NCBI GenBank assembly: GCA_021151835.1
Contig: JAGKWO010000010.1
Location: 1 to 64,000 of the forward strand
DNA length: 64,000 nucleotides
Source of the DNA: Gammaproteobacteria bacterium
Lineage (GTDB): Bacteria > Pseudomonadota > Gammaproteobacteria > Pseudomonadales > Cellvibrionaceae
Direction: 5' to 3'
Notes under the pieces: generated by a model
The model's input: the letters and a program-made list of their open reading frames with translations, nothing else
What the model was told of the DNA's origin: nothing
Databases searched by the model: none
Made by a program: the position numbers and the translations under genes
In this document: positions 23,312 to 32,015 of the stretch, piece by piece
Position numbering within the stretch: the stretch's first letter is position 1
How the letters are laid out: every line of letters starts with the position of its first letter

Positions 23312-25150
23312 TCATTCATTATGAAAAAATGCATAAATTTCTTCAGCCAGCTTCTGGCTGATACCATTTACGCGTGCCAAATCATCAATACTTGCGTTCT
23401 GCACTTCCTGCAATCCCCCGAAATGCCGTAAGAGCTCGCGCCGACGAGTGGCGCCGATTCCGGGAATACCCTCAAGGGTCGAGGTTTTGCGTTTCTTATC
23501 CCGGCGTTGCTTATGGCCGGTAATTGCAAAGCGATGGGACTCGTCGCGAATATGCTGGATCAAATGCAGCGCGGGAGAATCCCCGGGCAATACAATTTCC
23601 GCTCCGGTTTCACCGTCAAACAGGGTTTCAAACCCGGCTTTGCGGGTAGTGCCCTTGGCGACGCCGATAAGCTGCACTCCCTGCACGCCCAATTCACCCA
23701 ACACCTCTATCGCTTTGCCTAATTGCCCCTTGCCACCATCAATCAATAAAATATCCGGCAACTTGCCTTCACCATTTTGCAAACGGGTATAGCGACGAGT
23801 CAGTGCTTGTTCCATTGCCGCATAGTCATCACCCGCGGTAATCCCTTCAATATTGAAGCGACGATAGTCCGATTTGAGCGGTCCATTCGTATCAAACACC
23901 ACGCAGCTTGCAACAGTTAATTCACCGCTGCTGTGACTGATATCAAAACATTCCAATCGCTGCGGTGTTTCTTCTAGTCCAAGCGCTTCCTGCAATGCGA
24001 CAAAACGGTCCAGGGAATTCTTTTTACTGTTCACATGGGCGATAAGGTTTTGCAATGCCGCCATTGCCGCCATTTGCAACCATTTGGATCTGTGGCTGCG
24101 AACTTGATGATTGATAAAGACCTGGCGCCCCGCCGATTGCTGTAATGCAGCAGAAATTAACTCCGCTTCTTCCAACGGATGGCTAACAATAATTTCACGC
24201 GGGATTTCACGACCACTACTGGCCAAATAAAATTGCGGAATAAATTCCGCAAGAATTTCCGCCGGCGTTTCCGCAAGTGTCGATGAAGGATAAAAACTGC
24301 GGCTACCGAGGATTCGGCCCTGGCGAATAAACAGGATATGCACACAAATTGCCGCCGCACGCATTTCCGCAGCGATTACATCGATGTCGCCGTTGCCCTC
24401 TTCGATAACCTGCTGTGATTGCACAACGCGTAAAGCGGTAATTTGATCGCGATAAGCTGCTGCTTTTTCAAACTGCAATTGCTGCGCCGCGCTGTCCATC
24501 TGGTCTGCCAGCTCGCTCAGTAATTTGTCGCTATTACCGGTTAAAAATAGTTGTGTATGGTGCAAATCGGTTTTGTAATCTTCCGGCGAGATAAATTCCA
24601 CACAAGGTGCCGTGCACCGCTTGATTTGATATTGCAGGCATGGGCGGGTGCGATTGTTATACACGCTGTCTTCGCATTGGCGAATACGAAAAGTTTTCTG
24701 TAAAAAATTTAAACTTTCCTTTACCGCGCCTACATTGGGAAATGGTCCGAAATAATCGCCGCGCTTTTTCTTGGCGCCACGATGAAAGGAAATACGCGGA
24801 TAATCTTCACCACTGGAAATAAAGATGTAGGGATAGGATTTATCATCCCGCAACAGGATATTGTATGGCGGCCGATTGGATTTAATCAGGTTTTGTTCGA
24901 GAATCAGCGCCTCTGTTTCACTTGCGGTAACAGTGACCTCGACACGGGCAATACGCGAAACCAATGCATGGGTCTTGGGCGTAAGGCCGGTTTTGCGGAA
25001 GTAGCTGGATAACCGTGCTTTTAAATTTTTTGCCTTACCCACATATAAAATAGCACCGTCACTACCAAACATTTGGTAGATACCGGGCTGTTGGGTAGTG
25101 CTGGCGAGGAAACGAACAGAATCAAAAAGCTCAGCGCTGTCTTGCGTCAT
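23312..25150 (-). CDS. uvrC: UvrABC excision nuclease subunit C
   Basis: 612 residues, full length. Domains in order: GIY-YIG nuclease (about 15-95, GIYQMFGSDGAILYVGKAKN), four-cysteine region (150-180, CLQYQIKRCTAPCVE), UVR motif (about 200-236), UvrC RNase H-like nuclease (380-540, with ECFDISHSSGE and LLIDGGKGQ) and a C-terminal helix-hairpin-helix (GIPGIGATRRRELLRHFGG). It cuts DNA on both sides of bulky lesions. Sits between the response regulator and pgsA, the usual gacA/uvrY-uvrC-pgsA order. Confidence 0.97.
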   Translation of the reverse strand: MTQDSAELFDSVRFLASTTQQPGIYQMFGSDGAILYVGKAKNLKARLSSYFRKTGLTPKTHALVSRIARVEVTVTASETEALILEQNLIKSNRPPYNILLRDDKSYPYIFISSGEDYPRISFHRGAKKKRGDYFGPFPNVGAVKESLNFLQKTFRIRQCEDSVYNNRTRPCLQYQIKRCTAPCVEFISPEDYKTDLHHTQLFLTGNSDKLLSELADQMDSAAQQLQFEKAAAYRDQITALRVVQSQQVIEEGNGDIDVIAAEMRAAAICVHILFIRQGRILGSRSFYPSSTLAETPAEILAEFIPQFYLASSGREIPREIIVSHPLEEAELISAALQQSAGRQVFINHQVRSHRSKWLQMAAMAALQNLIAHVNSKKNSLDRFVALQEALGLEETPQRLECFDISHSSGELTVASCVVFDTNGPLKSDYRRFNIEGITAGDDYAAMEQALTRRYTRLQNGEGKLPDILLIDGGKGQLGKAIEVLGELGVQGVQLIGVAKGTTRKAGFETLFDGETGAEIVLPGDSPALHLIQHIRDESHRFAITGHKQRRDKKRKTSTLEGIPGIGATRRRELLRHFGGLQEVQNASIDDLARVNGISQKLAEEIYAFFHNE

Positions 25151-25183
25151 TGAAACGGATCTGCAGAAAGAAAAAGCAGTCGT

Positions 25184-25837
25184 TTATACGACTGCTTCCG
25201 GATCGAGAAGATTATGTTTTACTGCCAACAAAGTCAGCTCCACATCGCTATTGATATCAAGCTTTTCAAAAATGCGGTAGCGATAAGAGTTAACCGTTTT
25301 TGGACTAACACAAAACGTGTTGGCAATATCATTGACCTTTTGGCCGTTAGCAATAAGCATCGCGGTTTGCAATTCACGTTGGGACAACTTTTCGAACGGC
25401 GACTCTTGATTGTTACCGCCAGAGAAAGTTTTCAACGCAAGTTGCTGGGCAATACTGTTGCTCATGTACAGATCACCGCGAATCACTTTGTTGATCGCGT
25501 CGGTGATTTCCGTAAACTCCGCGCCTTTTGTGACATAACCAACGGCGCCCGCTTGCATCAGGCGCGTGGGATAAAGGTCATCATCACAAGCGGTAACCGC
25601 AATAATTTTGATAACCGGATTCACGGTCAGTAGTTTTTTTGTGGCTTCAAGGCCGCCCATCCCCGGCATTTTCACATCCATCAGGACTACATCAGGCTTT
25701 AGAATACGCGCCTTTGTGACCGCCTCTTCACCACTCTTGGCGTCCCCAACCACTTGATAGCCGTCAATGTCGGCTAACATACGCACTATCCCCATGCGAA
25801 CTAGATCGTGATCATCGACTACGAGAATCTTTGTCAA
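25184..25837 (-). CDS. gacA: GacA/UvrY-type response regulator
   Basis: Two domains: receiver with the phospho-acceptor aspartate in VVLMDVKMPG, and LuxR-type helix-turn-helix (LSQRELQTAMLIANGQKVND, then FCVSPKTVNSYRYRIFEKL). It receives signal from a GacS/BarA kinase and switches on RsmY/Z-type small RNAs. Start is unclear: two in-frame TTG codons, one at 25837 with GGGGG 5 bases upstream (LTKILVVDDHDLV, the usual family opening) and one at 25891 that adds 18 residues but has AGAGG too close. I use 25837. It precedes uvrC by 33 bp. Confidence 0.88.
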   Translation of the reverse strand: MTKILVVDDHDLVRMGIVRMLADIDGYQVVGDAKSGEEAVTKARILKPDVVLMDVKMPGMGGLEATKKLLTVNPVIKIIAVTACDDDLYPTRLMQAGAVGYVTKGAEFTEITDAINKVIRGDLYMSNSIAQQLALKTFSGGNNQESPFEKLSQRELQTAMLIANGQKVNDIANTFCVSPKTVNSYRYRIFEKLDINSDVELTLLAVKHNLLDPEAVV

Positions 25838-26097
25838 ACTAGCCCCCAAACCCGATACCGGATATATGACACTGTTGTTATTAATGGCCAACCTCTTGCT
25901 GGCACATTTTTAGAGATTGTAGTGAGACTCTGCCCAAACTACCACTCTTTAATACCCTTTTTAAGGGAGATTAAATGCCAATAATTTGGAACATCACTGT
26001 TTTTTATTACTTTATGCAGAGCTGATCCTTCAGGTTTTCAGGTTATACAGCAAACGATGAGCGATTTGCGTTACCTTTTAGCGCACCAGGTTGAGCG

Positions 26098-27120
26098 TCA
26101 GGGGTAAACCCGTGGCTCCATCTCCAGGGTTACACCAAACAACTCCTCAACACTGGCGATCACCCTGTCAGCCAGTTGTAATATCAGTTTACCTTCCCGC
26201 TTGCCGGGGTTTGTCAGTACCAATGCCTGGTCCGGGTGCACCCGAACCCCATCAACCTCCTTGCCCCGCCAGCCAGCCTGATCAATTAACCAGCCCGCCG
26301 CCAACTTCATGTGCGAGTCGTCAACCGGATAGGACACCAGATGGGGAAACCGTAATTTCAGCGATTCAAACTGCCCAACCGGAACCACCGGGTTTTTAAA
26401 AAAGCTACCAACATTCGGGACTTGTTGCGGATCAGGTAATTTGGATTGGCGAATGGCAATTACAGCCGCACTGACTTGCTCCGGTGAAATGTCGCCCGCG
26501 GGAATCTCCTTAAGGGCTGAGCGCAATGCCGGATACTGTAAATTCAATGCAGGTGTTTTGTTGAGTTTCAAGGTGACCGAGGTAATCACATAGAGGTCTT
26601 TCAGGGTTTGCTTGAAAATGCTTTCGCGATAACCAAACTGGCAACTCTCATTGGTAAACATCACTGTCAATCCGGATTGGATATCCAACGCTGCAAGCTC
26701 GGCAAATACATCTTTCAACTCAACACCATAAGCCCCGATATTCTGGATGGGTGCCGCACCAACACTGCCGGGAATCAGGGAAAGGTTTTCCAATCCGTAA
26801 TAGCCATTATCCAATGTGTATTCCACTAACTGATGCCAATTCTCCCCCGCCGCAACCTTCAGCCACACATATTCGTCATTCTCGGCAACCACATCCAATC
26901 CACGGGTTTTTATATGGATAACCAAACCGGGGAAATCTGCACGTAGAACGATGTTGCTACCGCCACCCAAGATTAATAATGGAAGCTTTTCTGTTCTGGC
27001 AAATGCCAATGCCTCACGCAACTCTTCATCATTTTGTACACTGACAAAATAATTCGCCACCGCTGGAACAGCGAGCGTATTGAATTTCTGGATATTAAAA
27101 TGCGGCAAAAAAAGTGGCAC
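26098..27120 (-). CDS. murB: UDP-N-acetylenolpyruvoylglucosamine reductase
   Basis: 340 residues, with GTG start (AAGG 8 bases upstream). An FAD-binding domain with LLILGGGSNIVLR and LSLIPGSVGAAPIQNIGAYG, then the type I (E. coli-like) C-terminal domain with the catalytic serine in VGSFFKNP and GWLIDQAGWRGKEV. It reduces UDP-GlcNAc-enolpyruvate to UDP-MurNAc with NADPH in the cytoplasm. Last gene of the exbB-exbD-lpxK-kdsB-ptp-murB string, as in Pseudomonas. Confidence 0.97.
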   Translation of the reverse strand: MPLFLPHFNIQKFNTLAVPAVANYFVSVQNDEELREALAFARTEKLPLLILGGGSNIVLRADFPGLVIHIKTRGLDVVAENDEYVWLKVAAGENWHQLVEYTLDNGYYGLENLSLIPGSVGAAPIQNIGAYGVELKDVFAELAALDIQSGLTVMFTNESCQFGYRESIFKQTLKDLYVITSVTLKLNKTPALNLQYPALRSALKEIPAGDISPEQVSAAVIAIRQSKLPDPQQVPNVGSFFKNPVVPVGQFESLKLRFPHLVSYPVDDSHMKLAAGWLIDQAGWRGKEVDGVRVHPDQALVLTNPGKREGKLILQLADRVIASVEELFGVTLEMEPRVYP

Positions 27121-27144
27121 AGCACAAACCTTTGCAAAGATAAA

Positions 27145-27618
27145 TTAATAAAGCCGTTGGCGAATATGGCTTAACAGTCCTTCGGCAGCCTCTTCCACCA
27201 AATCCAGCACCAATTCAAAACCGTCATTGCCACCATAATATGGATCAGGGACTTCGCGATGGGTTTTACGCGAACCAAAATCCAGGAACAAACCGAGATG
27301 GCCGGAAAAATGTGGCGGCCGGAGCGAATGCAAATCGCGCAGGTTGGCATTATCCATTGCCAATACATAATCGAATTCATCGAAGTCAGCAGTAATGACC
27401 TGGCGCGCACGCAAAATCGATAAATCATAGCCGCGTTTTTTGGCCGCAGCGATGGTGCGCGAATCTGGCGCTTTACCGATATGCCAGTCCCCGGTTCCGG
27501 CTGAATCGACAATAATTTTTTGGTCGAGTTTTTCGCGTTTTATGATTTCGCGAAAAATACCGTCAGCCGTAGGTGAGCGGCAAATATTGCCCAAACACAC
27601 AAATAATACTTTGGTCAT
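27145..27618 (-). CDS. Low-molecular-weight protein tyrosine phosphatase
   Basis: 157 residues. P-loop VCLGNICRSP has the nucleophile C8 and R14 (CX5R), and the general acid sits in VPDPYYGG. The family removes phosphate from tyrosine in proteins such as polysaccharide-synthesis kinases. Its place between kdsB and murB is conserved in Pseudomonas-type genomes, so a role linked to envelope sugar synthesis is possible but not shown. Confidence 0.9.
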   Translation of the reverse strand: MTKVLFVCLGNICRSPTADGIFREIIKREKLDQKIIVDSAGTGDWHIGKAPDSRTIAAAKKRGYDLSILRARQVITADFDEFDYVLAMDNANLRDLHSLRPPHFSGHLGLFLDFGSRKTHREVPDPYYGGNDGFELVLDLVEEAAEGLLSHIRQRLY

Positions 27619-27631
27619 ACTCTTCTCTGGC

Positions 27632-28393
27632 TCAATTTTCCAACAACGCTTTTACACGCAATAAATCAGCTTCGGTATCAACGCCCCCGGGAACTTGCGC
27701 ACAGGCTTCGGCAATATGAATTGCTTCGCCGTTAGCCAGCACTCGCAATTGTTCGAGTGATTCGATTTTTTCCAGTGTTGCCTGTGGCCAGGTAATAAAG
27801 CGATTCAGTAAGGCCACTCGATAAGCGTAAATACCGATATGGCGTTGCGCCGGAAAATCGGCAGGCAACGTATTCGCTTCCGCTTGCGTAAAATGATCGC
27901 GCGGCCAGGGAATCGGGGCACGGCTAAAATACAGCGCCTTACCGGCTTGATCAGCCACTGCTTTTACAATATTGGGGTTGCGAAAATCGTCCAGGCTATG
28001 AATTGGCTCACTCAAGGTTGCAACACTGGCATACGTGTTGGTAGCAAGATTTTTTGCAACCTGGTTAATAACTTCCGGCGGAATTAACGGCTCATCGCCT
28101 TGCACGTTGACAATAATATCGTCTGGCTTTAACCCTAAGTGCGCAGCAACTTCCTGCAAGCGATCAGTACCGGAATTATGGGCAGCAGATGTCATACATA
28201 CCTGCGCACCAAAACTTTTGGCAACCGCTTCAATGCGTGCGTCATCAGTGGCGATAATCACTTGCGTCGCGCCACTCTGGCTGGCGCGCTCGTAAACGTG
28301 TTGAATCATCGGCTTGCCGGCAATTTCCTTGAGCGGTTTTGCGGGTAAACGTGTGGACGCGTAGCGCGCCGGAATTACAACATAGAAGCTCAT
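27632..28393 (-). CDS. kdsB: CMP-KDO synthetase (3-deoxy-manno-octulosonate cytidylyltransferase)
   Basis: 253 residues. Nucleotide-binding start VIPARYASTRLPAKPL, central VNVQGDEPLIPPE and late PGGVDTEADL are family marks. It activates KDO with CTP for lipid A-core assembly. It lies between lpxK (46 bp upstream) and the phosphatase. The small Trm112/YcaR gene that usually separates lpxK from kdsB is missing here. Confidence 0.97.
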   Translation of the reverse strand: MSFYVVIPARYASTRLPAKPLKEIAGKPMIQHVYERASQSGATQVIIATDDARIEAVAKSFGAQVCMTSAAHNSGTDRLQEVAAHLGLKPDDIIVNVQGDEPLIPPEVINQVAKNLATNTYASVATLSEPIHSLDDFRNPNIVKAVADQAGKALYFSRAPIPWPRDHFTQAEANTLPADFPAQRHIGIYAYRVALLNRFITWPQATLEKIESLEQLRVLANGEAIHIAEACAQVPGGVDTEADLLRVKALLEN

Positions 28394-28438
28394 AGTGTTG
28401 ATCCAATCTGGTGATGCAAAAAAATTCTGTTGTGAAAA

Positions 28439-29512
28439 TTAGCGCAATGGAAAACGGGATTTTTGGTGGGCGGCAGCACGCTCCAGCTTTTGTTCGAGGG
28501 CTTGCCAAAACGAATCAGGTAACTCTGCACTAACCGGTAAATAAAACCAGTTATCGCGCGCGAAAGCACGGCATTTCACCGCATCTTTTTCCGTCATAAT
28601 CACAGGCAGTGAATTTTTGAAGTCCAGATGATCTGCGGCAAATACAAAGTGATCCGGAAACGCGTGCAGCTGCGGCACAAAACCCAATTCGCGCAAGGTA
28701 TTGGCAAAGCGCTCAGGATTACCGATACCAGCGACAGCGTTGACATCATCAGGTAATTCGCTACGAGAAATTGGTGTGCCGGTTTTCAGCTGAATCAATT
28801 CACCCGGTTTGATCTGCATGGATACATAAAAAAGTGCCTCGCCATTAGCCGCAGGCAGCGCAAAATTCTCGGCCGGAGAATTGACCACAACCCAATCCAC
28901 CGTTTTCAATCGACTCGCCGGTTCACGCAGTGGACCAACAGGCAAACGCCAGCCGTTGCCCAACCCGCGCACACCATCGACCACGGCAATTTCAATATCG
29001 CGCCCCAAACGGTAATGCTGTAAACCATCATCGCTTAATAAAATATCGCAGCCTTCATCTTCCAACACTTTTCCGCTGGCAATGCGATCCGAGCCAACCA
29101 CCACAGCTACACCGGTCTGCTGGAAAATGGCCAAAGGTTCATCCCCCGCTTCGGTAACCGTGCTTTGCGCAGTCAGCAGGTAAGGATAAACAGGTGCCTT
29201 GCCACCATACCCACGGCTAATCACCCCGGGGGTATAACCACGCTGTTGCAACCACTTAACCATGGCGATAATTAATGGGGTTTTTCCGGTACCACCAACT
29301 GAAATATTACCGACCACCACAACTGGTGTTGGTAGCCGTTTCTGCCTGTAACGCAAGATGAAAAAGCGACGCAATACAGAAAGTGCGATAAATAACCACA
29401 TCACCGGCAATAACCACAGCGTCCAGCGTCGCGTGCCGTACCACGCATCCAGCCATGAATCCTGGGAATTGGTTTTATTGATCGATGACGCTGGTGAGGG
29501 TTGGGAACTCAA
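28439..29512 (-). CDS. lpxK: Tetraacyldisaccharide 4'-kinase
   Basis: About 357 residues. One N-terminal membrane helix (WTLWLLPVMWLFIALSVL), Walker A in VVGNISVGGTGKTP, and DILLSDDGLQHYRL as the conserved DDG-QH block. It phosphorylates the lipid A precursor at the 4' position on the inner membrane. The start is uncertain: no ATG precedes the helix. A TTG at 29533 lies inside the T tract of a terminator (29526-29560), so I prefer the TTG at 29512, though neither has a strong ribosome site. Confidence 0.92.
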   Translation of the reverse strand: MSSQPSPASSINKTNSQDSWLDAWYGTRRWTLWLLPVMWLFIALSVLRRFFILRYRQKRLPTPVVVVGNISVGGTGKTPLIIAMVKWLQQRGYTPGVISRGYGGKAPVYPYLLTAQSTVTEAGDEPLAIFQQTGVAVVVGSDRIASGKVLEDEGCDILLSDDGLQHYRLGRDIEIAVVDGVRGLGNGWRLPVGPLREPASRLKTVDWVVVNSPAENFALPAANGEALFYVSMQIKPGELIQLKTGTPISRSELPDDVNAVAGIGNPERFANTLRELGFVPQLHAFPDHFVFAADHLDFKNSLPVIMTEKDAVKCRAFARDNWFYLPVSAELPDSFWQALEQKLERAAAHQKSRFPLR

Positions 29513-29525
29513 TTGGCCGGCCTGT

Positions 29526-29560
29526 AAAAACAAAAGGACTTTTGTTTAAGGCAAAAGTCC
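29526..29560 (-). terminator. Terminator or attenuator between exbD and lpxK
   Basis: Perfect 9-bp stem GGACTTTTG/CAAAAGTCC with a 7-base loop, followed on the minus strand by TTTTGTTTTT. It ends exbBD transcription at least partly and overlaps the beginning of the lpxK open frame. Confidence 0.8.
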
Positions 29561-29632
29561 GGATAGGTAATGGGATGGGGATTGTAGCCGACTTGCCAGT
29601 CTTTTTCAGGTCGCACCGGGATTTTCCAGGTT

Positions 29633-30061
29633 CTACTTCTCTTTTTCAGGCTCTGGCTGGCGGGTGGTGATACTTAAATGGGCAAAACCCAACTGGCCCG
29701 CTGCATCCATTGCCTGAACCACCGCCTGGTGCGGGGTTTTGGCATCGGCGGTAATCACCAGTGGGGCCTTGTTATTACCACCAGCGGTTTTTTCCAGGGC
29801 GGATTTCAGGGTTTCAATTTTGGTATTGACCAATGCCTGCCCGTTAATGGCATAGCTGCCATCCGACATAATCAAAATCTCAATTTGCTCCGGCGGGGTT
29901 TGCGGAACCTCCCCGGTTGCTTCGGGCAGGCTCACCACCAAATGGCTCTCTTTGGTAAAAGACGTGGATACCATGAAAAAAATCAGCAGGATAAAAACTA
30001 CATCAATCAAGGATGTCAGGTTGATAAATTCTTCATCGCGTTTTTGTCTACGAAACTTCAC
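29633..30061 (-). CDS. exbD: ExbD/TolR-family biopolymer transport protein
   Basis: 142 residues from a GTG at 30061 (GGGGAT upstream; a TTG at 30067 adds two residues). One membrane helix near the N-terminus with the proton-path aspartate in TSLIDVVFILLIFF, then a periplasmic domain. With ExbB it forms a proton-driven motor that energises TonB-type outer-membrane uptake or a related envelope task. The exbB-exbD-lpxK link is typical of Pseudomonas, where this pair is distinct from the tonB-linked one. Confidence 0.93.
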   Translation of the reverse strand: MKFRRQKRDEEFINLTSLIDVVFILLIFFMVSTSFTKESHLVVSLPEATGEVPQTPPEQIEILIMSDGSYAINGQALVNTKIETLKSALEKTAGGNNKAPLVITADAKTPHQAVVQAMDAAGQLGFAHLSITTRQPEPEKEK

Positions 30062-30075
30062 AGGCAATCCCCGGA

Positions 30076-30702
30076 TTAAACCACTTTCACATCAACACGA
30101 CGTTCACTGTGCAGCGCGTCAATCAATTTAATCGCCTCTTCTTCCATGGTAACCACAATGGAATCGATGCGGCGCTGGAAGTATTTGTGGGCAATCGTTG
30201 CCGGAATTGCGACAACAAGACCAGCAACCGTGGTGTAAAGCGCGATGGAAATACCCCCCGCAAGCACGTTGGTATTACCCGTTCCCTCCAGCATGATGCC
30301 GTTAAAAATTTCGATCATGCCCAACACCGTTCCCAGCAATCCCAATAAGGGCGCGATATTGGCAATAGTGCCAAGGGTACTGATATAGCGCTCAAGGTCA
30401 TGGATGACTTTGTTAGCGGCCTCCTGGACCGAATCTTTCATGATGTCGCGGCCATGTTTTGAGTTGCTCAAACCGGCGGACAAGATATAACCAAGCGGTG
30501 ATGATTGCTTAAGCTCGCGCAGTTTGGTTGCATCCAACTGGTTATTTTTAATCCAGGTCCACACTTGGGCAAGCAGAGTTTTAGGAACGATTTTCGCGGG
30601 GTTAAGAGTCCAGTAACGCTCAGCGCTAATAGCGATAACGAGCAGGGAGCAGGCCAGCAGCGGCCACATCAAAACACCACCGGCTAAAAAAATCTCAATC
30701 AC
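30076..30702 (-). CDS. exbB: ExbB/TolQ/MotA-family proton channel protein
   Basis: 208 residues, GTG start with AGAGGAAG upstream. Three membrane helices: the first at 1-25, then after a cytoplasmic stretch IANIAPLLGLLGTVLGMI and GISIALYTTVAGLVVAIPAT, which carry the family's conserved Thr and Gly residues. Partner of ExbD, whose start lies 14 bp after the exbB stop, so the two are translated together. Confidence 0.94.
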   Translation of the reverse strand: MIEIFLAGGVLMWPLLACSLLVIAISAERYWTLNPAKIVPKTLLAQVWTWIKNNQLDATKLRELKQSSPLGYILSAGLSNSKHGRDIMKDSVQEAANKVIHDLERYISTLGTIANIAPLLGLLGTVLGMIEIFNGIMLEGTGNTNVLAGGISIALYTTVAGLVVAIPATIAHKYFQRRIDSIVVTMEEEAIKLIDALHSERRVDVKVV

Positions 30703-30846
30703 GGACAGCTTCCTCTTTTATTCTCGGACTTGGGGATTGGCGACATTAAACGCGGCGTAACATATCACATACCGCGTTAAATGCCATGGGCCAACCGGAT
30801 TTGTCTGTAAATGTGTGAGGGAGTTGGATTGCCATATTCATACAAC

Positions 30847-30880
30847 GAAAAAGCAGCGCGGCTACCAGCACTGCTTTTTC
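30847..30880. terminator. Terminator of the MBL hydrolase gene
   Basis: GAAAAAGCAG/CTGCTTTTTC with a 14-base loop that can pair internally; T-rich on both strands. Lies 47 bp past the MBL-fold gene stop. Confidence 0.8.
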
Positions 30881-30926
30881 TTAAATCGCCTGATCATCAC
30901 ATCAACTACATGCGATGAAAACGCGG

Positions 30927-31790
30927 TTATAACACCAGCTTGTCACCGTCGCGGGGAATCAAAATAGTTTCCAACGGCTTGTGCTGTGCTGCAAATTTGC
31001 GCAGATCTGCCCGGGTAAGAACGCAATGGTTAATGGTATCCATGTGCATCGCAATAATTTGCGTAGAGGGAAGAACCTGCGCGACCATCAATACATCATC
31101 AGCAGTCATGGTAATTGGATCACCCTGCAAAAAACGCGCAGCACCGGTGTTGAGAACGCTGATGTCCGGTTTGAAGTTTATCAATGCCCGCTCAACGTCT
31201 GCACACCAGACAGTATCGCCCGCAATATAAATGGAGTGGTCGCGTCCCTGGATGACGAAACCGGACACGCTTCCCATACTGCGACCGATATCACCCGTAC
31301 CATGCTGCCCGCCGGTGCGATGAATCTTCAGGCCGTTAAAGGTTAGCGTTTTATCAACGGGCAAAAGATGCGTGAACCCCTGGGCGCGAATACCCTGTTC
31401 GTCACTTGGCTGAATAATTAACGGCAATTGTTTGCCCAATAATTGTTGGGCTGCACTATCCCAGTGATCAAAATGGGTATGGGTCACGATCACCCCATCC
31501 ACCTCAGCCAGCAACGCAACAAGCTCTTCCCCGGAAAGTGGCAGGTCCGCCATGGGGATGCGCGCTTTACTCGCGGCATTACCGAGCGGATCCCACGCAT
31601 CTTTCTTACTCAACATGGGATCGACAAGCAACCTGACCCCATCAATCTCCAGGAGAAATGTTGCATGCCGTAAAAAGTGGATTTTTACAGGGTTCTTCCC
31701 GGCAGCCAATGCGCGTGCAGGCACCAACGCGCCCGATACGACTGCCCCGGATATTAATAAAGTATGCTGAAGAAAATGTCGTCTGTTCAT
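30927..31790 (-). CDS. Tat-exported metallo-beta-lactamase-fold hydrolase
   Basis: 287 residues from the ATG at 31790; a TTG at 31808 adds six. A twin-arginine signal (MNRRHFLQHTLL) ends near ARALA. Then an MBL fold of the UPF0173/L-ascorbate lactonase-like type: FLLEIDGVRLLVDPMLS, zinc motif VTHTHFDHWD (HxHxDH), IYIAGDTVW and MHMDTINH. It hydrolyses an unknown substrate in the periplasm. Single gene with its own terminator. Confidence 0.85.
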   Translation of the reverse strand: MNRRHFLQHTLLISGAVVSGALVPARALAAGKNPVKIHFLRHATFLLEIDGVRLLVDPMLSKKDAWDPLGNAASKARIPMADLPLSGEELVALLAEVDGVIVTHTHFDHWDSAAQQLLGKQLPLIIQPSDEQGIRAQGFTHLLPVDKTLTFNGLKIHRTGGQHGTGDIGRSMGSVSGFVIQGRDHSIYIAGDTVWCADVERALINFKPDISVLNTGAARFLQGDPITMTADDVLMVAQVLPSTQIIAMHMDTINHCVLTRADLRKFAAQHKPLETILIPRDGDKLVL

Positions 31791-31870
31791 GCCTGCAGTT
31801 TTCCACAACAGCTAACATTTTTCGTGTTTTGAATTGTGAATATCCGCTAATGTTTTTTTAAAAATGCAAA

Positions 31871-31906
31871 AAAAATCGGTGTTGTTATTAACACCGATTT
31901 TTTTTG
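31871..31906. terminator. Terminator, bidirectional, of the AstE-like gene
   Basis: AAAAATCGGTGTT/AACACCGATTTTT, perfect 13-bp arms and a 6-base loop, with A and T tracts on both sides. Confidence 0.9.
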
Positions 31907-32015
31907 TGACGCTATGGAAAAATATTGATAGCTTCTAATAGAGAGCATGGCGAGAAAATGCTGCACTGGATTAGGTAAGTGCATGTTCTTTCGTTATTGT
32001 TGCACCTGGATGAAA

